A stretch of 64,000 nt of DNA from Modestobacter marinus (GCF_011758655.1 NZ_JAAMPA010000002.1:248001-312000); one strand, 5' to 3'. Shown: positions 32,713 through 42,187, counted from the first letter of the stretch. The notes: a model not told the origin generated them from the letters alone. Made by a program: numbers and translations.

Positions 32713-33648
32713 ATGAAGGCAGTGCGTTTCCACGAGGTCGGTGGTCCCGAGGTCCTGCGGTACGAAGACGTCGACCAGCCCACCCCCGGTGCCGGTGAGG
32801 TGCGGCTGCGGGTGGCGGCCTCGGCGTTCAGCGCCGCGGACGCCGGCATGCGCGGCGGCTTCCTGCCGATCCCGGTCGTGCTGCCGCACGTGCCCGGGTA
32901 CGACGTCTCCGGCACGGTCGACGCGCTCGGGGACGGCGTGGACGGCGGCCTGCAGGTGGGGGACGCGGTGATCGGGTTCCTGCCGATGGAGCGGGACGGC
33001 GGCGCGGCGGAGTACGTGGTCGCCCCGGCCGAGGCCCTGGTCCCGGCGCCCACAACGATCCCGCTGGCCGACGCGGCGGCGCTGCCGTCCGTGGCGCTGA
33101 CGGCCTGGCAGGCGCTGTTCGACGAGGGCAAGCTGGCCGCTGGGCAGCGGGTGCTGGTCAACGGCGCCGGGGGCGTGGTCGGCAAGTACGCCGTCGCGCT
33201 GGCCAAGCGGGCCGGCGTGCACGTCGTGGCGACCGCCAGCCCGCGCAGCAACGACGCGGTCCGCGCGGCCGGGGCCGACGAGGTCATCGACCACACCACC
33301 ACCGACGTGCTGGCCGCGGTCGACGGGCAGGTCGACGTGCTGGTCAACCTCGCGCCCATCGACCCCGACCAGTTCGCCGCGCTCGTGGCGGTGGTCCGCG
33401 ACGGGGGCAAGGTCGTCAGCACCACCGCGTTCATGGCCACCCCCGGTGACGAGGGCCGCGGCGTCACCGCAGCGACGGTGTTCGTGCTGCCCCACCGCGA
33501 GCGCCTGACCGAGCTGGTGTCCCTGGTCGACAGCGGGGAGCTGCACGTCGAGGTCACCCGCCACATCGCGCTGACCGAGCTCCCCGCGCTGCACGCCGAG
33601 GCCGCCGCCGGTCCCATCGCGGGGAAGGTCGTCGTCGAGCCCGCCTGA
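32713..33648 (+). CDS. Zinc-independent NADP-dependent quinone oxidoreductase-like protein
   Basis: A 311-residue medium-chain dehydrogenase/reductase without zinc ligands. The GroES-like domain (residues 1-115) contains PHVPGYDVSG. The Rossmann domain contains VLVNGAGGVVGKYAVALAK at about 148-166, the NADPH-binding loop of quinone oxidoreductases (A-x-x-G-x-x-G). A reductase role on quinones or enones in redox stress is likely. ATG 32713 follows GAGAGCAGG. It is probably regulated by the MmyB-type regulator upstream. Confidence 0.85.
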   Translation: MKAVRFHEVGGPEVLRYEDVDQPTPGAGEVRLRVAASAFSAADAGMRGGFLPIPVVLPHVPGYDVSGTVDALGDGVDGGLQVGDAVIGFLPMERDGGAAEYVVAPAEALVPAPTTIPLADAAALPSVALTAWQALFDEGKLAAGQRVLVNGAGGVVGKYAVALAKRAGVHVVATASPRSNDAVRAAGADEVIDHTTTDVLAAVDGQVDVLVNLAPIDPDQFAALVAVVRDGGKVVSTTAFMATPGDEGRGVTAATVFVLPHRERLTELVSLVDSGELHVEVTRHIALTELPALHAEAAAGPIAGKVVVEPA

Positions 33649-33858
33649 GCGCGACCTCCACGCGGCGGCAGCCCCTCGGGGGGCGCGGTGTCGACGGCGA
33701 TCGCGTGCCGGTCCTCCCGCGAGGACCACTGGCGCGCTCTCCCCGACCATCACACGATGGGCCCGCGCCGGTGATCGCCCACGCGGTCGTGGCCCGGATC
33801 CAGCCCCGGCGGGAGGCCGCCGTCCCGGCCGGGACGACGCCCGGAAGGGGAGCGCCGG

Positions 33859-34413
33859 ATGAGCGAGTCCAACCACCCCGGAAGGAGCCGGTCGGCGATC
33901 CGGCTGCGGCTCGTCCTCACCGTCGGTCTCCTGGTGGTGGCCTACTACCTGGTGCCGGTGGGAGAGGCCGCCGCGCAGGCGGACACCCTGCTGCGCGGGG
34001 GTGCGACCGCGGCAGCGCTCGGCCTCGCCGGCTGGTTCGTGGTGCGGGAGGTCGTCCGGGAGGCGGGCGACGCAGACGCCGCCCGCCGGCTGGACCGGCT
34101 GCTCGTCGCGTTGGTCGGCGGCATCCTCGTGTTCGCCCTGGCCGACTTCGTCGTCGCCACGAGGCACAGCGGGCAGTTCGTGGGTCTCCGGACGAGGACC
34201 GATGCGCTGTACTTCGCGCTGTCCACCCTGACGACGGTGGGGTACGGCGACGTCCACGCGGCGGGTCAGGTGGCGCGGGCGCTGGTGAGCCTGCAGCTGG
34301 TCTTCAACGTGCTGGTGCTCGCCACCGCCGCCCGGGCCCTGTGGCAGGGGCTGGGCGAGCGCCGAGCCGGCGGGCGCCCACCGGCCCCGCCGGCCGGGAC
34401 CGGGACGGGGTGA
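33859..34413 (+). CDS. Two-helix-pore potassium channel
   Basis: A 184-residue membrane protein. Two N-terminal helices (15-35, 47-65) are followed by a KcsA-like unit: a helix at 85-102, the pore helix and the selectivity filter TTVGYGD at about 128-134, then a final helix. TVGYG is the canonical K+ filter. There is no cytoplasmic RCK domain. ATG 33859 has GGAAGGGGAG upstream. The gene is alone on its strand; a 23-bp tandem repeat begins 34 bp after its stop. Confidence 0.85.
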   Translation: MSESNHPGRSRSAIRLRLVLTVGLLVVAYYLVPVGEAAAQADTLLRGGATAAALGLAGWFVVREVVREAGDADAARRLDRLLVALVGGILVFALADFVVATRHSGQFVGLRTRTDALYFALSTLTTVGYGDVHAAGQVARALVSLQLVFNVLVLATAARALWQGLGERRAGGRPPAPPAGTGTG

Positions 34414-34446
34414 GGCTCACCCGCCCGCCAGGCCGTCCCGGCCACC

Positions 34447-34618
34447 TCGCTCTCGCCCTCCCGGCCGGGTCGCTCTCGCCCTCCCGGCCGGGTCGCTCTC
34501 GCCCTCCCGGCCGGGTCGCTCTCGCCCTCCCGGCCGGGTCGCTCTCGCCCTCCCGGCCGGGTCGCTCTCGCCCTCCCGGCCGGATCGCCCTCGCCCTCCC
34601 GGCCACATCGCTCTCGCG
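34447..34618. repeat. 23-bp tandem repeat, about 7.5 copies
   Basis: Units begin with TCGCTCTCGCCC at 34447, 34470, 34493, 34516, 34539 and 34562, each exactly 23 bp apart; 34585 is slightly diverged and 34608 partial. The first six units are identical. Each junction forms the 10-bp palindrome CCCGGCCGGG. The array lies between convergent genes (channel and DUF308-like), so it may act in termination; a peptide frame on the minus strand (PGREGESD-type) has no start context. Confidence 0.9.
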
Positions 34619-34699
34619 CAGGGGGACGTGCTCGACCGTCCGGGCCCGAGGGGCTGCGTCCACCGTTCTGCCGCGTCCACCGTCAGGCTCGACCAGTGC

Positions 34700-35278
34700 T
34701 CAGGCCATCGAGTGCGAGCCGTCCGTGGGGGAGGCGTTGCCCATGTCCGGACCGGCGGGCATCGGACGGACGCGGCCCACGGCCACCAGGGTCACGCCCT
34801 CCACCAGCGTCTGCAGCGCGAGCAGCGTGCCCAGGAGGGTCAGGCTGGCGGTGGTCAGGTTCAGCAGCACCCACAGGCCGAGCCCGGCGGAGATCAGGCC
34901 GCTGACGATCAGCAGGCCCCGCGCCTCGGGGACGACCGACGCGGCGAAGACGCGGACCAGCCCGGTGGTGAGGAACATCGACCCCGCGATCAGCGTCAGG
35001 GTCAGCGCGCCGATGGCGGAGTTCCGGAGGATGAACAGGCCGAGGACGGCGAGGACGACGCCGCCCAGGGCGACCGTCCACGAGGCACCGGAGCGGAGGC
35101 GCACCAGCGTGCCGACGACCATCACGATGCCGGAGACCAGGGCGGTCCAGCCCAGGAGCAACACGGAGACGAGCGTGGCGAAGACGACGTTCCCGAGCAG
35201 GATCACCGCCGCGATGATGAGCAGTACGCCCACGGCGATGTCGAGAGCCGTGCGCCGCCGTTCCATGGTCGTGGTCAT
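34700..35278 (-). CDS. DUF308/HdeD-family membrane protein
   Basis: A 192-residue protein with six short membrane helices in three pairs, as in HdeD (acid-resistance membrane protein). Features are LDIAVGVLLIIAAVILL in helix 1, glycine-rich LGLFILRNSAIGALTLTLIAG in the middle, and LLIVSGLISAGLGLWVLL. A polar C-terminal tail of 25 residues follows. The function is unclear; HdeD is linked to acid stress in E. coli. ATG 35278 has GAGGGATGG upstream. Confidence 0.8.
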   Translation of the reverse strand: MTTTMERRRTALDIAVGVLLIIAAVILLGNVVFATLVSVLLLGWTALVSGIVMVVGTLVRLRSGASWTVALGGVVLAVLGLFILRNSAIGALTLTLIAGSMFLTTGLVRVFAASVVPEARGLLIVSGLISAGLGLWVLLNLTTASLTLLGTLLALQTLVEGVTLVAVGRVRPMPAGPDMGNASPTDGSHSMA

Positions 35279-35563
35279 GGTCCATCCCTCTCTGGTGTTG
35301 CGGACGTGCCGAGCCTGGCGGGCCAGGTGGCCGACCGGCTCACCCGAGGAGGGTGAGCCGTCGGCCGGGGCGTCCTCCCGGCCCGGCGCTCGGGCCCGCG
35401 GAGGGGAGCCGGTGGGCTGGCCGTCCCCGCTCTGCACCCGCTGGTCGCGGAGGGCCGCACGATGGAACGGGTGGCAGCTGCCGGACCGCCCGGCTCACCG
35501 TCGGCGGCGACGTGGACCGCCGGTGCCGCGTCCGCGGTGGAGCGACCCACGCGCCCGCAGCGG

Positions 35564-35959
35564 TCAGGCCGGGACGCTGGTGCGCGGCGAGGGGGCGGGG
35601 GAGCCGCCGGTGACGCGGGCCTTCTCGGTCGCGAACTCGGGGTCGGTCAGGTAGCCCCTCGTGTGCAGGTCGGCCAGGACCCGCAGCTGCTCGGCCCGGT
35701 TGTCCGGGGAGTAGCGGGCCACGAACTCGCGACCGGCCTCGTCCATGGCTGCCCGCTCCTGCTTCGTCGCGCCCACCGGCCGGACGATCAGGTAGACGAG
35801 CGTGCCGACGAGCGGCAGCAGGATGACCGCGACGACCCACAGCGCTCTGGCCCACCCGGAGATGTCGTCCCGCCGGAAGATGTCGGAGATCGCGAAGCCC
35901 CAGACCAGCAGCAGTGGGATGTAGATCAGGAACAGCCAGAACAGGTCGGAGAACTCCAC
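35564..35959 (-). CDS. PLDc_N membrane protein with SHOCT-like tail
   Basis: A 131-residue protein with two N-terminal membrane helices (LFWLFLIYIPLLLVWGFA, ALWVVAVILLPLVGTLVYLIV) that match the phospholipase-D nuclease N-terminal (PLDc_N) motif ending in Y-L-I-V-R-P. A cytoplasmic tail has LRVLADLHTRGYLTDPEFATEK, the short SHOCT oligomerisation motif. It probably serves as a membrane scaffold and is not catalytic. GTG 35959 has GGGAGG 4 nt upstream. Confidence 0.75.
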   Translation of the reverse strand: MEFSDLFWLFLIYIPLLLVWGFAISDIFRRDDISGWARALWVVAVILLPLVGTLVYLIVRPVGATKQERAAMDEAGREFVARYSPDNRAEQLRVLADLHTRGYLTDPEFATEKARVTGGSPAPSPRTSVPA

Positions 35960-36116
35960 GACGCCTCCCGCGCTCGTGGGACCACTGGACGCGGGCCCGT
36001 CCACGCAGGGTGCGCGGTGCCCGGCACCGGCGGCTCACCCGCGCCGGGTGAGGCCCGACCGCGGGAGGAGGCGCCCGGGCGGCAGGTCGAGCACCAGCCC
36101 CGGGACGGGCCGTCGT

Positions 36117-38807
36117 TCAGACGAGGCCCAGACTCCTGGCCTTCCGCACGGCGTCGTTGCGCCGGGAGACGGCGAGCTTCCGGTAGATGCCGCGCTGATG
36201 GGTCTTGACGGTGTTGATCGACAGGAACAGGTCGTGGGCGATGTCCTCGGCTGACATGGCCTGGGCCATGCGGACGAGCACGGTCGTCTCACGGTTGGTC
36301 AGGGGTTCGGCGGGCATCTCGACCGGGCCGGCGACCGCGGCTCCCCTCGGTCCGGGAGTGCCGGACCCCACCGGAGGGGTCAGCCCGAGCCAGCCGTTCG
36401 CGCCGACCAGGTCGGGGAACGCGGACAGCAGGCCCCTGCCCGGGCCACCGGGGCGCAGGAAGACCCGACGACGGCGTTCGGGCTCGGCGAGCGACAGTGC
36501 GCGGCGCAGGGCCTCTCGTGCCAGCGGCCGGGCCCGGTTCGCCAGGTGCACCCGGGCGGCGAGCAGCCAGGCCTCGACCTGGCTGCCGGTGTCGTCGATC
36601 AGCTCGCCGGCCAGGACAGGGGACAGCAGCTCGGCTGCCCGGCCTCGATCACCGCCGGCGAGGGCCAGCGTGGCCCGGGCGACGACCTGCTGGGCACTCG
36701 GCGGCGTCACCGCGTCGAGCGCGGCCTCCGCAGCCGCAGCGTCCCGTCGCTCGGTGTGGACCAGGGCCGAGGTCAGCGCGAGCCGGTCGGCGAGCCACGG
36801 TGGCAGGGACCGGCCACCTGCGGCGGCGGGGACAGCGGCCAAGGACGAGAGCGCCCGCCTGGCGTCACGGTGATCGGCGTGCACGAGGGCCCGGAGCATC
36901 GGTACCCAGGCGGCGACCAGGGGGTCCTGACGGGCTCCCACGCTCGCGGCCGCGGCGTCCAGGTGCCGGCGGGCCGCCGTCTGGTCGCCCTGGTCCACGG
37001 CGACCAGCGCGAGCGCCAGGTGCCCCGCCCCCGTGCGGCGGGCGACCGGCAGGCCGGACTCGTCGGCGAGGGCGACCTCCGCACGCCCCAGCTCCGCGGC
37101 GCGGCCCAGCTCGCCGCGTGCGTACTCCAGGACGGCGAGCCGGCCGAGGACGTTCAGCCGGGGGTACTGGCAGCCGGGGCCGGCGGACACGGCCAGTCCC
37201 CGTCGGAGGACCTGCTCGGCCTCGTCGAACCGTCCGGCCCACAGCTGGACCGTGCCGACGCTCGACAGCAGCAGGGCGTGCATCTCCGGGTGCGCCCCGG
37301 CCTCCGGTGTCCGGGACAACTGCGACTCGCCCGCGGCGAGGGCCGACTCGGCGGCCGGCAGGTCCCCGTCGATCCGCGCCACGATGGCCCGGATGACGGC
37401 GGTCGACGCGAGCAGGGGCGGCCGGTCCGCCTCCGCCTCGTCCTCCGCGCGCTCCTCGGCTGCGGCGACCTGCTCGCGGCAGGCCTCCAGGTCGAAGACC
37501 GTCAGGGCACGCGCGGCGCGGATCACGGCCGGCATCGACCCGCCCACGGTCGCCGGGAGGTCGAGCAGCGCAGCGTCCAGCTGGTTCGTCTCCCGGCCCA
37601 CGAGGATGCGCCCGATGCCCAGGCGCCGGACCACGACGGCCGTCGCAGCCTGCCAGTCCGACGCCGCAGCCGCGTGCCGGACGGCTTCCAGGAGGAGGCC
37701 CTCGCGCTCGAACCAGGCCGACGCGCGCCGGTGGAGTTCGTCGACCGACCCCGGCCGCGCACGCCCGAGCTCAGCTCGCAGGACGTGGAGGAGCAACGGG
37801 TGGTAGCGGTACCAGCCGGGAGCCTGCTCCACCTCGGTGGTGAGGACGTTGGCCGTCTGGAGGCGCCGCAGCACGACCTCGCCGTCCGCCCGGCCGGTCA
37901 GCGCGTCGGCCAGCGCGGGGCACAGCCGGTCCACCACACACGTGCGTGCCAGGAAGTCGCGGACGTCGGGAGGCTGGCCCTCGAGCACCTCGTCGACCAG
38001 GTACCCGGTCACGGTCGGGTCGGTGCCGGGAAGGGGCGCCTCGAACGGGGCGGGCCCGCCGCGTCGCTGCATGCTGAGGGCGCAGAGGCGGAGACCCGCC
38101 GCCCAGCCCGACGTCTGCTCCGTGAGCGCCGACAGGGCCGCCGGCGGCAACTGCAGGCCGTGCTGCTGGAGCAGGCAGGCGGCCTCCTCCTCGGTGAACG
38201 CCAGATCCGCGTTCCGGATCCTGACCAGGTCCCCGCGCAGCTCGTAGCGGTGCAGCCAGCGCGACCCGTCGTCCCGGGTGAGGAGGACCAGCCGCAGCAT
38301 CCCGGCGGTGTGGCGGAGGAGGACGTCCAGCTCCTGGTGCACCTGCCGGCTCGTCACCGCCTCGAACTGGTCGAGCACGAGCACGACGGGAGTGGCGCCG
38401 GTCGCGAGGCTGTCGGCCACCCGGGCCAGGAGGTGGTGCGCGACGCTGCTGTCCAGGAACGGCTCACCCACGTCGTCCGGGAGCCGGGCCCCGGCACGCC
38501 GCAGAGCGGCGATGACGTACGCCCAGAAGGCACCGGGCGCGTCGTCCTCCGGCTCGAGCGTGAGCCAGGCGACGGGGCCGGGCGACGTGGCCGTGGCGCA
38601 CCAGGAGGCCACCAGGAGGGTCTTCCCGGAGCCGGCTGCACCACTGACCACCGTCAGCGGACCGTCCACGCCGCGGGAGACGAGCTCCACCAGGCGTGGC
38701 CGGTCGACGACCGGTGTGCGGATCCGGGGCGACACGAGCTTCGCGACGAGAAGGGGGTCGTCGGGCCGGCTCCGGGCTCGCTCCGCGCCAGCAGCGGTAC
38801 TCATCAT
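36117..38807 (-). CDS. MalT-like LuxR-family ATP-dependent regulator
   Basis: An 896-residue LAL/MalT-type activator. The ATPase domain (residues 20-330) has Walker A VSGAAGSGKTLL at about 58-69 and Walker B VVLVLDQFEAV. Winged-helix and TPR-like segments follow. The C-terminal LuxR HTH reads LTNRETTVLVRMAQAMSAEDIA, then SINTVKTHQRGIYRKLAV. MalT-type proteins act as ATP- and inducer-dependent activators; the inducer is unknown. The start is ATG 38807 (or 38804), with GAGG upstream. The frame stays open to 38960 with no further homology. Its strand neighbour downstream is the PLDc_N gene after 157 bp. Confidence 0.85.
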   Translation of the reverse strand: MMSTAAGAERARSRPDDPLLVAKLVSPRIRTPVVDRPRLVELVSRGVDGPLTVVSGAAGSGKTLLVASWCATATSPGPVAWLTLEPEDDAPGAFWAYVIAALRRAGARLPDDVGEPFLDSSVAHHLLARVADSLATGATPVVLVLDQFEAVTSRQVHQELDVLLRHTAGMLRLVLLTRDDGSRWLHRYELRGDLVRIRNADLAFTEEEAACLLQQHGLQLPPAALSALTEQTSGWAAGLRLCALSMQRRGGPAPFEAPLPGTDPTVTGYLVDEVLEGQPPDVRDFLARTCVVDRLCPALADALTGRADGEVVLRRLQTANVLTTEVEQAPGWYRYHPLLLHVLRAELGRARPGSVDELHRRASAWFEREGLLLEAVRHAAAASDWQAATAVVVRRLGIGRILVGRETNQLDAALLDLPATVGGSMPAVIRAARALTVFDLEACREQVAAAEERAEDEAEADRPPLLASTAVIRAIVARIDGDLPAAESALAAGESQLSRTPEAGAHPEMHALLLSSVGTVQLWAGRFDEAEQVLRRGLAVSAGPGCQYPRLNVLGRLAVLEYARGELGRAAELGRAEVALADESGLPVARRTGAGHLALALVAVDQGDQTAARRHLDAAAASVGARQDPLVAAWVPMLRALVHADHRDARRALSSLAAVPAAAGGRSLPPWLADRLALTSALVHTERRDAAAAEAALDAVTPPSAQQVVARATLALAGGDRGRAAELLSPVLAGELIDDTGSQVEAWLLAARVHLANRARPLAREALRRALSLAEPERRRRVFLRPGGPGRGLLSAFPDLVGANGWLGLTPPVGSGTPGPRGAAVAGPVEMPAEPLTNRETTVLVRMAQAMSAEDIAHDLFLSINTVKTHQRGIYRKLAVSRRNDAVRKARSLGLV

Positions 38808-39116
38808 CAGGCCTCGCTCGCTTCGCACGAGATGGACGACCACGGCGATCACCGTCGTCCCCCCGTGATCCGATGATCGTCGGCCGGCGCCGCCCTGCCA
38901 CGGGTCACCAGGCCCCGCCGCAGCGGGACCATGGGCCCGCATCCGTCGGGCCGGGCGCACCGGCCGTGGTCACCCGAGGGGGGTGGAGCCACACGCTGTC
39001 CCGTCGGCCGCGGTCCGGGTCGCCGGGCTGCCCGAGGGGTCCGGTGACGGCGGCGCGCCCCTGCGAGCGGCCCCGCGGCGCAGACGTCACCGGGTCCCGG
39101 GGTCCGCGCCCGGCCG
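38808..39116. other. 309-bp region without a recognised gene
   Basis: It lies between the start of the MalT-like gene and the end of a small ORF on the same strand. It must contain the regulator's promoter. The overlapping open frames are proline/arginine-rich shadows; no repeat or clear -10/-35 pair was seen. Confidence 0.4.
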
Positions 39117-39290
39117 TCAGCGAGCGGCTCCCCGCAGGCGCCGCCCAGCTGCCCTGACCGCGTCGGCCGCGGCCTCGACGGCGTAGGGGAGGCAGGCCGC
39201 TGCGACGTCGACGACGGCGATCCCGGCGCGGACCGTGAGCCGGAACCTGCCCTCCTCGCCGGCCACCCGAGAACTGCCGGTCCGCCGCAT
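39117..39290 (-). CDS. Small hypothetical protein of 57 residues
   Basis: ATG 39290 is preceded by AGGAGA at a 6-nt spacing, one of the best ribosome sites in the window, and the frame runs 57 codons to TGA at 39117. The product is basic at both ends (MRRTGSS, RRLRGAAR) with a hydrophobic middle (FRLTVRAGIAVVDVAAACL) too short or polar for a sure membrane helix. I know no family. It is divergent from the alkylsulfatase gene. Confidence 0.55.
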   Translation of the reverse strand: MRRTGSSRVAGEEGRFRLTVRAGIAVVDVAAACLPYAVEAAADAVRAAGRRLRGAAR

Positions 39291-39488
39291 GCGGTCTCCT
39301 CCCTGCGCTGCGGACCAGGCTCGGGCCCGAGGGCCACCGGCACCTCATCCGGAGCGGGTGATGCGTCGCGTGGCCGGGCGGACGAGCCTCGCGTCCACGA
39401 GCGGGCCGGTCGTCCGGTCGACGGGGGTGCGACCGCCGCTGACCGACGGCCGCCCCGCACCGGAGCTCACGACCCAGGGCAGGCAGAC

Positions 39489-41450
39489 GTGACCCAGACG
39501 CGCTCGACCGACGTCCGCACCGACGCCGTCCCGGCGTCCCCTCGGGCCGCCGGCGGGGAGCCGGCGGCAGCGGCGAAGCCGGCGACCGAGGCGGTGGCCG
39601 CGCAGCACCGGCAGCTGCTGGCCTCGTTGCCGTTCGCCGACGGGGAGGACTTCGAGGACGCACGGCGCGGCTTCGTCGCCGCGCTGGAACCCGGGATCGT
39701 GCACGCGGACGGCCGCGTCGTGTGGGACAACGACGCCTACGCGTTCCTGGTCGGCGACGCCCCCGAGACGGTGAACCCGAGCCTGTGGCGCCAGTCCTCG
39801 CTCAACGCCGTCCAGGGGCTGTTCGAGGTGACGCCGGGCATCTACCAGGTGCGTGGGCTGGACCTGTCGAACGTGACCTTCATCGAGGGTGACCGCGGCG
39901 TCCTGGTCCTCGACCCGCTCATCTCGGCCGAGACCGCCGCGGCGGCGCTGAGCCTCTACCGGCGGCACCGTGGGGAGCGGCCGGTGACCGGGGTGCTCTA
40001 CACGCACAGCCACGCCGACCACTTCGGCGGCGTCCGCGGGGTGGTGGCGCAGGCGGACGTCGACGCCGGACGGGTGCCGGTCCTGGCCCCGGAGGGGTTC
40101 GCCGAGCACGCGATCAGCGAGAACGTGTACGCGGGGACGGCGATGGCCCGGCGGGCGGGCTACATGTACGGGGCGGCGCTGGACCGCGGGCCGCGGGGTC
40201 AGGTGGGGGCCGGGCTGGGGCAGACGACGTCGACCGGCAGCTTCGGCATGATCCCGCCGACCCTGGACGTCACGACCACCGGCCAGGAGGAGACGGTCGA
40301 CGGCGTCCGCATGGTCTTCCAGATGGCACCGGGCAGCGAGGCCCCCGCCGAGATGCACGTGTACTTCCCGCAGCGTCGCGCCCTGTGCACGGCGGAGAAC
40401 GCCACGCACGTCCTGCACAACGTCCTCACCATCCGCGGCGCGCAGGTACGCGACGCGCACGCGTGGGCCGGCTACCTCACCGAGGCGATCGACCTGTTCG
40501 GCGGTGAGCTGGAGCTGGTCTTCGCCTCCCACCACTGGCCCACCTGGGGCCGCGAGCGGTCGGTGGGCTACCTGGCCCTGCAACGGGACCTCTACGCCTA
40601 CCTGCACGACCAGACCGTGCGCATGCTCAACCAGGGCCTGACCGGCGCGGAGATCGCCGAGACCCTGGCGCTGCCGCCGGCACTGGAGAACGCCTGGCAC
40701 GCCCGCGGCTACTACGGCTCGGTCAGCCACAACGTCAAGGCCGTCTACCAGCGGTACATGGGCTGGTACGACGGCAACCCCTCCCACCTGTGGCCGCACC
40801 CGCCGGAGGCGGCCGCCCGCCGGTACGTGGCGTTCATGGGCGGTGCGGACGCCGTCGTCGACCGGGCCCGGGAGTCCTTCGACGCCGGGGACCTCCGGTG
40901 GGTCGCCGAGGTGCTCAACCACGTCGTGTTCGCCCAGCCCGACCACGACGCGGCCCGCCAGCTGCTCGCCGACACCTACGAACAGCTCGGCTACGGCGCG
41001 GAGAACGGCACCTGGCGCTGCGCCTACCTCTCCGGTGCCCACGAGCTCCGGCACGGCGGCTTCGGCACACCCGTCACCCCGGTGTCCCCGGACGTGCTCG
41101 CCCAGCTGACCCCCGAGCAGCTGTTCGACGCCCTCGCCGTCCGGGTGGACGGACCGCGCTGCTGGCACGAGCACGTGACGCTGGACGTCGACCTGACCGA
41201 CGTCGGCGTGCGGTACCGGCTGACCCTGCGCAACGGCGTGCTCAGCCACACCACGGCCGCGCAGACCACGGACGCCGACGCCGTCGTCTCCCTGCCGGCC
41301 GCGGCGCTGCCGGCGGTGGCCACCGGCGCCGCGGACCCGGCGGGCTCCGCGGCAGCGGGCATCAGCATCGCCGGGGACCCGGCTGCCCTGGGGCGGCTCA
41401 TGGCTGCCCTGGACGACCCGGACCCCGACTTCGCGATCGTCACCCCGTGA
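39489..41450 (+). CDS. SdsA-type alkylsulfatase (metallo-beta-lactamase fold)
   Basis: A 653-residue linear alkylsulfatase that would hydrolyse alkyl sulfates such as dodecyl sulfate to the alcohol and sulfate. The MBL domain has THSHADHFGGV (His-x-His-x-Asp-His, two zinc ions) at about 177-187. Further ligand residues sit in ALCTAENATHVLHN, a signature specific to SdsA1/BDS1. The dimerisation domain and a C-terminal SCP2-like lipid-binding domain follow. No signal peptide is seen in the 50-residue N-terminal extension, so a cytoplasmic location is likely. The start is GTG 39489. Confidence 0.9.
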   Translation: MTQTRSTDVRTDAVPASPRAAGGEPAAAAKPATEAVAAQHRQLLASLPFADGEDFEDARRGFVAALEPGIVHADGRVVWDNDAYAFLVGDAPETVNPSLWRQSSLNAVQGLFEVTPGIYQVRGLDLSNVTFIEGDRGVLVLDPLISAETAAAALSLYRRHRGERPVTGVLYTHSHADHFGGVRGVVAQADVDAGRVPVLAPEGFAEHAISENVYAGTAMARRAGYMYGAALDRGPRGQVGAGLGQTTSTGSFGMIPPTLDVTTTGQEETVDGVRMVFQMAPGSEAPAEMHVYFPQRRALCTAENATHVLHNVLTIRGAQVRDAHAWAGYLTEAIDLFGGELELVFASHHWPTWGRERSVGYLALQRDLYAYLHDQTVRMLNQGLTGAEIAETLALPPALENAWHARGYYGSVSHNVKAVYQRYMGWYDGNPSHLWPHPPEAAARRYVAFMGGADAVVDRARESFDAGDLRWVAEVLNHVVFAQPDHDAARQLLADTYEQLGYGAENGTWRCAYLSGAHELRHGGFGTPVTPVSPDVLAQLTPEQLFDALAVRVDGPRCWHEHVTLDVDLTDVGVRYRLTLRNGVLSHTTAAQTTDADAVVSLPAAALPAVATGAADPAGSAAAGISIAGDPAALGRLMAALDDPDPDFAIVTP

Positions 41451-41490
41451 CCCGCCACGGGTCCGGGCGCGGCTGAAGGGGGTGGGCGAC

Positions 41491-42150
41491 GTGCGCGACG
41501 TGCTGCTGGGCCTGCTGGCGATCGCCGTCGGGGGTCTCTTCTGCTTCCGGGGCTACCTGACGATGCGGCTGGTGATCCCCGTCTGGGGCGCCTTCGCGGG
41601 CTTCCTGCTGGGCGCCGGCCTGGTCGGACGGTGGAGCGGGGACGGGTTCCTCAGCGGCGCCCTGGCCTGGTCGGTGGGCCTCGCCGTCGCCGCCGTGTTC
41701 GGGCTGCTGGCCTACGCCTACTACGAGGTGTCCGTGGTGCTGGCGATGGCGGCGGTCGGCTTCGTGCTCGGGGCGAGCCTGATGGTCGGCCTGGACGTCC
41801 GCTGGTCCTGGGCCGTCGTCCTGGGAGGGGTGCTGGCCGGGCTCGCCCTGGCCGTGCTGGCGGTGGTGGGCCGGCTGCCGATGCTGCTGCTCACCGTCCT
41901 GACCGCGCTCGCCGGCTCGGCCACGATCGTCGCCGGCGTCATGCTGCTCACCGGGGCGCTCACCGCGGACGACCTGGACTCCACGGCCGTGGTGTCGCGG
42001 ATCGAGGACTCCGCCGGCTGGTGGGTGCTGTACGTGGTCGGCGTCGTGGTGCAGGTCCGGTTCCTGGACGACGTGCGGCGGAGCGTGCGCGCGCAGTGGG
42101 CGCGGGACGGCGGACGTCAGCTGTACGTCCGGCACCGCGCGGCACGCTGA
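41491..42150 (+). CDS. DUF4203/TMEM198-like membrane protein
   Basis: A 219-residue protein with about seven closely packed, glycine-rich membrane helices (RGYLTMRLVIPVWGAFAGFLLGAGL, AMAAVGFVLGASLMVGL). The arrangement resembles TM7S3/TMEM198-like DUF4203 proteins; the function is unknown. GTG 41491 was preferred over GTG 41482 because AAGGGGG (41476-41482) is then at correct distance. It follows the alkylsulfatase by 40 bp and may be co-transcribed. Two strong hairpins follow. Confidence 0.65.
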   Translation: MRDVLLGLLAIAVGGLFCFRGYLTMRLVIPVWGAFAGFLLGAGLVGRWSGDGFLSGALAWSVGLAVAAVFGLLAYAYYEVSVVLAMAAVGFVLGASLMVGLDVRWSWAVVLGGVLAGLALAVLAVVGRLPMLLLTVLTALAGSATIVAGVMLLTGALTADDLDSTAVVSRIEDSAGWWVLYVVGVVVQVRFLDDVRRSVRAQWARDGGRQLYVRHRAAR

Positions 42151-42180
42151 CCGCCGGTCGTGCCGGTCCACGACCGGCGG
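42151..42180. terminator. Hairpin terminator, perfect 12-bp stem
   Basis: CCGCCGGTCGTG (42151-42162) and CACGACCGGCGG (42169-42180) pair perfectly over a 6-nt loop, starting right after the stop codon of the DUF4203-like gene. Confidence 0.75.
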
Positions 42181-42187
42181 CCGGTCA

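Noticed and set aside
34447-34618. CRISPR array
   Set aside because: Units are directly abutting 23-bp copies without unique spacers.
34417-34680. Minus-strand ORF through the 23-bp repeats
   Set aside because: The peptide is only the translated tandem repeat with no start signal; the array lies between convergent genes.
39345-41249. 634-codon minus-strand ORF opposite the alkylsulfatase
   Set aside because: The plus strand has full SdsA motifs; the antisense frame has none.
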